From Dactylosporangium sp. AC04546 (GTDB taxonomy: Bacteria > Actinomycetota > Actinomycetes > Mycobacteriales > Micromonosporaceae): a DNA stretch of 15,563 nt. The number at the start of each line of letters is the position of its first letter. The stretch's first letter is position 1. A program made the position numbers and the translations under genes. The stretch lies in the NCBI RefSeq assembly GCF_022095675.1, contig NZ_JAHYSG010000181.1, positions 1 through 15,563 on the forward strand. Reading direction: 5' to 3'. A model generated the notes under the pieces. It worked only from the letters and a program-made list of their open reading frames with translations, searched no databases and was not told the origin of the DNA. Of this stretch, positions 7,045 to 12,407 are shown in pieces.

Positions 7045-8405
7045 ACGACCAGCAGCTCGACGACGCTGCTCGCGACCACCTCTGGATGCACTTCACCCGC
7101 CTGTCGGCGTACCGGGACGCCCCGGTGCCGGTCATCGTGCGGGGTGACGGGCCCTACATCTACGACAGCAACGGCAAGCGGTACCTCGACGGGCTGGCCG
7201 GCCTGTTCGTGGTGCAGACCGGCCACGGCCGGCACGAGCTCGCCGACGCCGCGGCCAAGCAGGCCTCCGAGCTGGCCTACTTCCCGCTCTGGTCCTACGC
7301 GCACCCGAAGGCCATCGAGCTGGCCGACCGGCTGGCCGACCTCGCCCCGGGTGACCTCAACCGGATCTTCTTCACCACCGGCGGCTCGGAGGCGGTGGAG
7401 AGCGCGTGGAAGCTCGCCCGCTCCTACTTCAAGCGCACCGGCAAGCCGCTGAAGACCAAGGTGCTGTCCCGCTCGATCGCCTACCACGGCACGTCGATGG
7501 GCGCGCTGTCGATCACCGGCATCCCGGCGCTGAAGCAGGACTTCGAGCCGCTCGTGCCCGGCGCGTTCCGGGTGCCCAACACCAACTACTACCGGCGCCC
7601 CGACGAGTCGATGACGCCGGAGCAGTTCGGCGTCTGGGCGGCCGACCGCATCGCCGAGGCCATCGAGTTCGAGGGCCCGGACACGGTCGCGGCCGTCTAC
7701 CTGGAGCCGGTGCAGAACGCGGGCGGCTGCTTCCCGCCCCCGCCCGGGTACTTCCAGCGGGTCCGCGAGATCTGCGACCGGTACGACGTGCTGCTCGTCT
7801 CCGACGAGGTGATCTGCGCGTTCGGCCGGCTCGGCGAGTACTTCGGGGCCAAGCGCTACGAGTACCAGCCCGACATCATCACCGTCGCCAAGGGACTCAC
7901 GTCGGGCTACGTGCCGCTCGGCGCGATGCTCGCGTCGGAGAAGCTCGCCGAGCCGTTCCTCGACGGCCGGAACTGGTTCGCGCACGGCATCACCTACGGC
8001 GGCCACCCGGTCGGCTCGGCGGTGGCGCTGGCCAACCTCGACATCTTCGAGCGCGAGGGCCTCAACGAGCACGTGCGCACGAACTCCCCCCTCTTCCGGT
8101 CGTACCTCGAGCGCCTGCACGACCTGCCGATCGTCGGCGACGTGCGGGGCGACGGCTACTTCTTCGGCATCGAGCTGGTGAAGGACAAGGCGACCAAGGA
8201 GACGTTCAACGACGTCGAGTCGGAGGCGCTGCTGCGCGGCTTCCTGTCCAAGGCGCTCTTCGACGCCGGCCTCTACTGCCGCGCCGACGACCGGGGCGAC
8301 CCGGTGATCCAGCTGGCCCCGCCGCTGATCTGCGACGAGACCCAGTTCGCCGAGATCGAGCAGATCCTGCGCGCGGTGCTGACCGAGGCATGGACGCGCC
8401 TGTAG
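7041..8405 (+). CDS. Class III aminotransferase, putrescine-pyruvate (SpuC-like) type
   Basis: This 454-residue pyridoxal-phosphate enzyme most likely moves an amino group from a diamine or omega-amino acid to pyruvate or another keto acid in the cytoplasm. Visible family motifs are GSEAVE (115-120, phosphate binding), YHGTS (148-152), SDEVICAFGR (254-263, with D255 holding the PLP ring nitrogen) and the Schiff-base lysine K284 in TVAKGLTSGY. HGITYGGHP near residue 315 is typical of the putrescine/beta-alanine aminotransferase subgroup. ATG 7041 overlaps the Lrp stop by four bases and has GGGGGA five bases upstream. ATG 7029 would add four residues. Context with polyamine transport favours putrescine or cadaverine. 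4-aminobutyrate or beta-alanine remain possible. Confidence 0.9.
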   Translation: MNDQQLDDAARDHLWMHFTRLSAYRDAPVPVIVRGDGPYIYDSNGKRYLDGLAGLFVVQTGHGRHELADAAAKQASELAYFPLWSYAHPKAIELADRLADLAPGDLNRIFFTTGGSEAVESAWKLARSYFKRTGKPLKTKVLSRSIAYHGTSMGALSITGIPALKQDFEPLVPGAFRVPNTNYYRRPDESMTPEQFGVWAADRIAEAIEFEGPDTVAAVYLEPVQNAGGCFPPPPGYFQRVREICDRYDVLLVSDEVICAFGRLGEYFGAKRYEYQPDIITVAKGLTSGYVPLGAMLASEKLAEPFLDGRNWFAHGITYGGHPVGSAVALANLDIFEREGLNEHVRTNSPLFRSYLERLHDLPIVGDVRGDGYFFGIELVKDKATKETFNDVESEALLRGFLSKALFDAGLYCRADDRGDPVIQLAPPLICDETQFAEIEQILRAVLTEAWTRL

Positions 8406-8977
8406 CCGGCGCCGCCGAGCGGACACGGGTCCGCCGGCTGCCCGAGCTGGCGGTCACCGACCCCGCCGTGCTGCGGGCGGTGCTCGACGCCGGCGTCGCC
8501 GGGCACGTGGCGTTCGTCCACGATGGACAGCCGTACGCGATCCCGGTCGCGTACGGCCGCTCCGGCGACGCCGTGCTGTTCCACGGCTCGACCGGCAGCC
8601 GGCTGTTCCGCACCCTCGCGGCCGGGGTGCCGTGCTGCTTCACGGTGACGCACCTCGACGGCCTGGTCCTGGCCCGCAGCGCGTTCGAGACGTCCATGCA
8701 GTACCGGTCGGCGCTCGTGCTCGGCCGCTGCGCGGTGGTGGCGGACAAGGTGGCGGCGCTGCGGGCGATCAGCGAGCACATCGTCCCCGGGCGGTGGGAC
8801 GTGGTACGCCCGCCGTCTACAAAAGAGCTGGCGGCGACGCTGGTGCTGTCCCTGCCGCTGGACGAGTGGTCGGTGAAGGTCAACGCCGGGCCGCCCGACT
8901 CGTCTGCGGAGGACGACGGCTGGGACCCGCCGACCGGGATCGTGCCGTTGCAGCTGGTGCGCGGGGAGCTCCCATGA
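8390..8977 (+). CDS. PPOX-fold (pyridoxamine 5'-phosphate oxidase/NimA-like) flavoprotein
   Basis: This 195-residue protein looks like a split-barrel flavin-binding protein of the pyridoxamine 5'-phosphate oxidase superfamily. Signs are GHVAFVHDGQPYAIPVAYG (38-56), VLFHGSTGSRLFRTL (62-76) and QYRSALVLGRC (104-114), followed by WSVKVNAGPP near the end. Members bind FMN, F420 or haem, and the substrate here is unknown. The ATG at 8390 lies inside the aminotransferase gene (16-base overlap) with GAGG only one base away. Translation therefore probably depends on coupling to the upstream gene. The end overlaps the next gene by four bases (ATGA). The F420 gene fbiC lies 3.4 kb away but on a separate unit. 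Fold assignment is good; role is not known. Confidence 0.82.
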   Translation: MDAPVAGAAERTRVRRLPELAVTDPAVLRAVLDAGVAGHVAFVHDGQPYAIPVAYGRSGDAVLFHGSTGSRLFRTLAAGVPCCFTVTHLDGLVLARSAFETSMQYRSALVLGRCAVVADKVAALRAISEHIVPGRWDVVRPPSTKELAATLVLSLPLDEWSVKVNAGPPDSSAEDDGWDPPTGIVPLQLVRGELP

Positions 8978-10320
8978 GTTTTTGGATGTCGGCGCTGCCG
9001 GAGGTCGAGCCGCGGGCGGCGCTGCCCGGCTCGTGCGAGGCCGACGTGGCGATCGTCGGGGCCGGATATACCGGGCTGTGGACCGCCTACTACCTGGCCC
9101 GCACCGACCCGTCGCTGCGGATCGTGGTGCTGGAGGCGCAGACCGCCGGATTCGGCGCCAGCGGCCGCAACGGCGGCTGGTGCTCGGCGCTGTTCCCGAA
9201 GTCGGTCGCGGCCCTGGCCCGCGCCTACGGCCGGGACGCCGCGCTCGCCCTCAACGCCGCGATGGAGTCCACAGTGGACGAGGTCGGGCGGGTCGCCGCC
9301 GAGGAGGGCATCGACTGCGACTACGCCAAGGGCGGCACGGTCGTGCTGGCGCGCAACGCGGTCCAGCTGGAGCGCGCCCGGCACGAGGTCGCCGAGGCCG
9401 CGGAGTTCGGCATCCGCCTCGACCTGCTCTCCGCGGCCGAGGCGAGCGAGCGGGTCGGCGCGACCGGCGTGCTTGGCGGGACCTACACGCCGCACTGCGC
9501 GGCGATCCAGCCGGCCAGGCTGGTGCGCGGCCTCGCCGCCGCCTGCGAGCGGCGCGGGGTGCGCATCCACGAGCGGACGCCGGCCACGGCCGTCGCCGCC
9601 GGCCGGGTGGAGACGCCGCACGGGACGGTCCGGGCACCGATCGTGGTGCGGGCGACCGAGGGGTTCACGCCCCGGCTGCCGGGGCTGCGCCGGGCGATCG
9701 CGCCGGTGTACTCGCTCATGGTCGCCACCGAGCCGCTGCCGGCCGCGTTCTGGGCGTCGGCCGGCCTGGCCGCGCGGGAGACGTTCTCGGACCACCGCCA
9801 CCTCATCATCTACGGCCAGCGGACGGCCGACGACCGGCTCGCGTTCGGCGGCCGCGGCGCGCCGTACCACTTCGGCTCGGCGATCGAGCCGGCGTTCGAC
9901 CGGGAGCCGCGGGTCTTCGCCGAGCTGCACCGGGTGCTGCTCGAGCTGTTCCCGGCGCTGGGCGACGCACGGATCACGCACACCTGGGGCGGGCCGCTCG
10001 GCATCGCCCGGGACTGGATGGCCTCCGTCGGCCTGGACGCGCCGACCGGGCTGGCCTGGGCCGGCGGCTACGTCGGCGACGGGGTCGGCACGTCGAACCT
10101 CGCCGGGCGGACCCTGGCCGACCTGATCCGCGGGGAGTCGTCGGAGCTGACGGCGCTGCCGTGGGTCGGGCACCGCTCGCCGCGCTGGGAGCCGGAGCCG
10201 CTGCGCTGGCTGGGCGTGAACGCGAGCCTGCGGATGATGACGAGCGCCGACGCGGCCGAGACCCGCTCGGGCCGACCGTCGCGCCGGGCGGCGCTGATGG
10301 CCCGGCTGCTGGGCGCTTAG
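8974..10320 (+). CDS. FAD-dependent amine oxidoreductase, PuuB/DAO-like
   Basis: This 448-residue flavoenzyme belongs to the D-amino-acid-oxidase/glycine-oxidase superfamily that includes gamma-glutamylputrescine oxidase (PuuB). The dinucleotide-binding motif is VGAGYTGLWTAYYL (28-41), ending at acidic E54 that binds the FAD ribose. GFGASGRNGGW (59-69) is the typical second FAD motif of PuuB-like enzymes, and GGYVGDGV near the C-terminus closes the flavin site. The start at ATG 8974 has GGGGAG six bases upstream and overlaps the previous stop. It is the last gene of the Lrp operon. A role oxidising a polyamine or a gamma-glutamylated amine to an aldehyde fits the context. No gamma-glutamylpolyamine synthetase is in the window, so the true substrate is open. 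Its stop overlaps that of the opposing gene. Confidence 0.87.
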   Translation: MSFWMSALPEVEPRAALPGSCEADVAIVGAGYTGLWTAYYLARTDPSLRIVVLEAQTAGFGASGRNGGWCSALFPKSVAALARAYGRDAALALNAAMESTVDEVGRVAAEEGIDCDYAKGGTVVLARNAVQLERARHEVAEAAEFGIRLDLLSAAEASERVGATGVLGGTYTPHCAAIQPARLVRGLAAACERRGVRIHERTPATAVAAGRVETPHGTVRAPIVVRATEGFTPRLPGLRRAIAPVYSLMVATEPLPAAFWASAGLAARETFSDHRHLIIYGQRTADDRLAFGGRGAPYHFGSAIEPAFDREPRVFAELHRVLLELFPALGDARITHTWGGPLGIARDWMASVGLDAPTGLAWAGGYVGDGVGTSNLAGRTLADLIRGESSELTALPWVGHRSPRWEPEPLRWLGVNASLRMMTSADAAETRSGRPSRRAALMARLLGA

Positions 10321-10766
10321 CCCTCCAGGTCGTCGGGCGACATGCCGAGCAGGTTGGCGACCTGCTCGATGATCACGTCGTGGACCAGGTCGGCCAGGTC
10401 GTCGTGGTCGGCGGCGCGGAACTCCAGCGGCCGGCGGTACAGCACGATCCGCGGCGGCACCCCGTGGCGCCCCGGCCGGCCGGGCAGCAGCCGGGCCAGC
10501 GGCACCTCGCCGTCCTCCAGCACGTCGGAGTCGTAGACGTTGAGCTCCGGCGGCACGTCCTCGACGGCGAACTCGACCCCGGCCAGCTCCTGGCCGTAGC
10601 GCTGCTCGAGTTGCTCCACCGAGTCGAGGACCAGGTCGTCGAACATCTCGGCCCGGGTGCGCGACATCGGCAGCGACGCGGGCACGAGCCGGCCGCGCAG
10701 CCCCCGGCCATGCCGGTCGCGGCCGCGCCGCCCCGGTCCGCTGCGTCGTCGGTCTGGGCTCGCCAC
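10317..10766 (-). CDS. Zincin-like (metallopeptidase-family) protein with degenerate active site
   Basis: This 149-residue protein matches the actinobacterial 'metallopeptidase family' (zincin-like, PF06262 type). It has a basic N-terminus (RDRHGRGLRGRLVPASLP, 17-33), then a conserved core FDDLVLDSVEQLEQRYGQEL and GVEFAVEDVPP (63-73). A C-terminal helix, VHDVIIEQVANLLG (128-141), is where active relatives carry HExxH. Here the aligned residues are E134, Q135 and N138, so zinc binding and peptidase activity are probably lost. The GTG at 10766 was chosen because family members begin with this basic stretch and a TACGCT box lies six bases upstream, which suggests a leaderless mRNA. The open frame continues to 11006 but that part is unlike the family. 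It is divergent from the DUF3499 gene. Confidence 0.82.
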   Translation of the reverse strand: MASPDRRRSGPGRRGRDRHGRGLRGRLVPASLPMSRTRAEMFDDLVLDSVEQLEQRYGQELAGVEFAVEDVPPELNVYDSDVLEDGEVPLARLLPGRPGRHGVPPRIVLYRRPLEFRAADHDDLADLVHDVIIEQVANLLGMSPDDLEG

Positions 10767-10772
10767 GTAGCC

Positions 10773-10778
10773 AGCGTA
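10773..10778 (-). promoter_or_regulatory. Leaderless-type -10 box of the zincin-like gene
   Basis: The minus strand reads TACGCT, six bases, then the GTG start at 10766. No Shine-Dalgarno site is present. The -35 region is weak (TCGGGC at 10801-10796, 17 bases away). The arrangement mirrors the promoter of the divergent DUF3499 gene. Confidence 0.5.
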
Positions 10779-10848
10779 CTGCCCGCCGGCCCATCGCCCG
10801 AGCGGGCGTGTCGCCCGGGTCACCACGGCGTGTCGCGCGGCAACGGGG

Positions 10849-10877
10849 TTGGGCGGAGCCCCGCGGAGCGATACCGT
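10849..10877 (+). promoter_or_regulatory. Leaderless-type promoter of the DUF3499 gene
   Basis: TTGGGC (10849-10854), a 17-base spacer and TACCGT (10872-10877) are followed by six bases and the GTG start at 10884. The predicted transcription start falls on or next to the start codon, and no ribosome binding site is visible. Confidence 0.6.
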
Positions 10878-10883
10878 TCGGCC

Positions 10884-11237
10884 GTGAGGACCCCACGTCG
10901 ATGCTCGCGCAACGGTTGCCCCCGACAGCCCGTTGCGACGTTGACGTACGTTTATGCCGAATCGACCGCGGTCGTCGGCCCGCTGGCCGCGTTTGCCGAA
11001 CCCCACTCCTACGACCTGTGCGAGTCACACGCCCGCGGCCTCACCGCACCGCGCGGCTGGGACCTGGTGCGGCACGAGGGCGAGTACGGTCCGCCCCCGC
11101 CCACCAACGATGACCTGGTGGCGCTCGCCGAGGCGGTCCGGGAGGCGGCCCGGCCGGCCCCGCGCCGGGAGGACACCGAGCAGCAGCATCCGCTCGGCCG
11201 GCGGGGACACCTGCGCGTCATACCGCCCGACGCGTAG
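10884..11237 (+). CDS. DUF3499 family protein (small zinc-ribbon-like)
   Basis: This 117-residue protein is a recognisable member of the actinobacterial DUF3499 family, whose function is unknown. The conserved part is residues 1-63: CSRNGC (C7, C12), ATLTYVYAESTAVVGPL, and CESHARGLTAPRGWDLVR (C46, H49). The C-X4-C ... C-X2-H arrangement could bind zinc. The rest (64-117) is charged, Pro-rich and probably disordered. The GTG at 10884 is six bases after a good -10 box. Many longer starts exist upstream in the same frame but belong to a shadow of the oxidoreductase. In mycobacteria, as I recall, the same three genes (DUF3499, zincin-like, whiB2) sit together, so this block appears ancestral. The gene ends at a strong terminator. 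Confidence 0.85.
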   Translation: MRTPRRCSRNGCPRQPVATLTYVYAESTAVVGPLAAFAEPHSYDLCESHARGLTAPRGWDLVRHEGEYGPPPPTNDDLVALAEAVREAARPAPRREDTEQQHPLGRRGHLRVIPPDA

Positions 11238-11264
11238 CGCAACCGAGACTCGACGCATAACCGA

Positions 11265-11295
11265 AAAAGGGCGCCGGCAGCGCCGACGCCCTTTT
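11265..11295. terminator. Bidirectional rho-independent terminator
   Basis: AAAAGGGCG (11265-11273) pairs with CGCCCTTTT (11287-11295), and an inner CGGC/GCCG stem closes on an AGC loop with one mismatch between. Each strand gives a G+C stem followed by a T-run. It ends both the DUF3499 gene (stop 11237) and whiB (stop 11314). Confidence 0.9.
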
Positions 11296-11313
11296 CCTGC
11301 AATTCACGACCTA

Positions 11314-11571
11314 CTAGGCAGCGCGTCGTTTGAGCTTGCGGCGCTCACGCTCGGAGAGCCCGCCCCAAATCCCGAAGCGCTCGTCGTGCCCCAGCGCGTA
11401 CTCCAGGCAGTCGGCCCGCACCTCGCAGCGCGAGCAGATGCGCTTGGCCTCGCGCGTGGACCCACCCTTCTCCGGAAAGAATGCCTCCGGGTCGGTCTGC
11501 GAGCACAAAGCGCGTTCTTGCCACTCCGGAGCGTTACCCAGCAGGTCGGCCACGACTGGTCGGCCGTCCAT
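11314..11571 (-). CDS. whiB: WhiB-family iron-sulfur regulator (WhiB/WhiB2/WhmD type)
   Basis: This 85-residue protein is a WhiB-like transcription factor that carries a [4Fe-4S] cluster and works with the principal sigma factor. The four cysteine ligands are C23, C46, C49 and C55 (C-X22-C-X2-C-X5-C), followed by the GIWGG turn (67-71) and a basic C-terminal tail (RERRKLKRR) that contacts DNA. WQERALCSQTDPEAFFPEKGG matches developmental WhiB of streptomycetes and WhiB2/WhmD of mycobacteria, which control septation and sporulation or division. The ATG at 11571 has a near-perfect Shine-Dalgarno (GAAGGAGG) seven bases upstream. A longer frame to 11622 is not needed. It has its own promoter with an operator-like palindrome and ends at a bidirectional terminator. 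Confidence 0.95.
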   Translation of the reverse strand: MDGRPVVADLLGNAPEWQERALCSQTDPEAFFPEKGGSTREAKRICSRCEVRADCLEYALGHDERFGIWGGLSERERRKLKRRAA

Positions 11572-11578
11572 CAGCGTG

Positions 11579-11586
11579 CCTCCTTC
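11579..11586 (-). promoter_or_regulatory. Strong ribosome binding site of whiB
   Basis: The minus strand reads GAAGGAGG seven bases before the ATG at 11571. It fixes the start codon over the upstream in-frame alternatives, and contrasts with the leaderless genes on either side. Confidence 0.85.
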
Positions 11587-11587
11587 T

Positions 11588-11613
11588 TGCGCACCGGCGA
11601 CAATGCCGGCGCA
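11588..11613 (-). promoter_or_regulatory. Hairpin in the whiB leader next to the ribosome binding site
   Basis: The transcript would read TGCGCCGGC, a six-base loop (ATTGTC), then GCCGGTGCGCA. This forms a nine-pair stem with a two-base bulge. Its foot is one base from the Shine-Dalgarno. It may present or limit the ribosome site; no known riboswitch is recognised. Confidence 0.4.
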
Positions 11614-11724
11614 ACCCCCCACGCGGAAGGCGCATGTCCTACAAGGTTGCTGTACCTCGGCGCGGTGTTCCTTATGTCCGCTTGGTGGCTAACTGAAGCC
11701 CACCCTGCGAACATCCCCCGTGAA

Positions 11725-11740
11725 ATTACACGCGTGTAAT
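11725..11740. promoter_or_regulatory. Perfect 16-bp palindrome over the whiB -10 box (candidate operator)
   Basis: ATTACACGCGTGTAAT is a perfect palindrome. It covers the whole -10 box and part of the spacer, where a bound dimer would block RNA polymerase. The half-sites TTACAC/GTGTAA match the BldD half-sites (TNACNC/GNGTNA), but the centre is two bases instead of one. BldD is known to control whiB in streptomycetes; binding here is inference. Confidence 0.6.
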
Positions 11741-11754
11741 GCGTGCGTCGTCAA
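11725..11754 (-). promoter_or_regulatory. whiB promoter
   Basis: On the minus strand TTGACG (11754-11749) and TGTAAT (11730-11725) are separated by 18 bases, each one mismatch from the consensus TTGACA/TATAAT. Transcription would start near 11718, giving a leader of about 147 nt. This is the best-looking promoter in the window. Confidence 0.65.
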
Positions 11755-11915
11755 GCCGAACCTGCTAAATAGGCCCGCTTGGGCGACCGCCTGCACCCCC
11801 GTGCCGTACCCATACCGAGGCAGCCCCGCCGGAGGTAACGGGCGACACGCCGGACGCGCCGAAACAGGTCCACAAGTTTGCTCAAGCCGGGCCCCCGGCG
11901 GCCGAACGGGCGGCC

Positions 11916-12407
11916 GTGATCCACCGGCTGCTGCTGGGTGTGGCCCTGTCCGCCGTCCTCTTCGCCGTGGGCGTCAGCGGACTCGGGTGGCGGCCCTACG
12001 TGGTGACGTCGGAGTCGATGGCGCCCGGCCTGCACGCGGGTGACCTGGTGTTCGTCGATCCCCGGGCGCGGACCGTGGCGAACTACGAGGTCGTCGTCTC
12101 CACCGACCGGCGCGGCCCGGTCACGCACCGCGTGGTGGGCCAGGCCGCCGACGGCCGGCTGACCCTCAGGGCCGACGCCGGCGCGGAGGCGGACCCGGCG
12201 GCGGTCGAGCGGGCCAGGCTGGTCGGGCCGGTGCGGCTGGTCCTGCCGAACGTCGGCTGGCCCGTCGTGCAGGTGCGCACCCACCCGCTGCGGATCGCGG
12301 GCGGTGCGCTCCTGCTCGCGCTGGTCGTCCCCGGCCGGCGCCTGCTGATGCTGCTCCTGCTGGGCGGCCTCGTCGCGGCGATCGCGATGGTGCCGACGAC
12401 GCTCTAG
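11916..12407 (+). CDS. Signal peptidase I, Ser-His (S26B/SipW-like) type
   Basis: This 163-residue membrane protein resembles the small archaeal/ER/SipW class of signal peptidases, which cut signal peptides on the outer face using a Ser-His pair. An N-terminal membrane segment (about 4-23) is followed by [17 protein letters not shown] (31-47, nucleophile S34), PVTHRVVG (68-75, catalytic H71) and an acidic box [11 protein letters not shown] (84-94). The C-terminus has hydrophobic stretches at about 127-139 and 143-162. No catalytic lysine typical of LepB is seen. The start is GTG 11916 with only a weak GGGCGG upstream, so the start is moderately sure. It stands alone and converges on fbiC with overlapping stops. 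Its substrates are unknown; no obvious partner gene is adjacent. Confidence 0.85.
   Translation: MIHRLLLGVALSAVLFAVGVSGLGWRPYVVTSESMAPGLHAGDLVFVDPRARTVANYEVVVSTDRRGPVTHRVVGQAADGRLTLRADAGAEADPAAVERARLVGPVRLVLPNVGWPVVQVRTHPLRIAGGALLLALVVPGRRLLMLLLLGGLVAAIAMVPTTL

Larger units (their letters stand above)
11572..11915. other. Non-coding spacer with whiB leader and promoter
   Basis: This 344-base gap between whiB and the signal peptidase gene holds the whiB leader (11572 to about 11718), its hairpin and ribosome site, and the whiB promoter with its palindrome (11725-11754). From 11755 to 11915 I see no clear promoter, ribosome site or gene. The signal peptidase start has only a weak GGGCGG before it. 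Local A+T is higher than in the genes. Confidence 0.7.

Noticed and set aside
10767..11006. Longer start for the zincin-like gene, up to 11006
   Set aside because: The added residues run through the promoter and start of the divergent DUF3499 gene and do not resemble the family's N-terminus.
8206..11028. A very long open frame on the minus strand (about 940 codons) opposite the PPOX and oxidoreductase genes
   Set aside because: It is low-complexity and Arg/Pro/Ala-rich, matches no family, and is antisense to well-recognised enzymes. Such frames are expected in very high G+C DNA.
11735..11740. Plus-strand TGTAAT of the palindrome as a -10 box for the signal peptidase gene
   Set aside because: No -35-like hexamer lies 16-19 bases upstream on that strand, and the gene starts 175 bases further on.
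11824..11870. GACAC motif in the spacer right of whiB as a WhiA site
   Set aside because: A five-base motif occurs often by chance at this composition, and it is about 100 bases upstream of the inferred whiB promoter with no supporting repeat.
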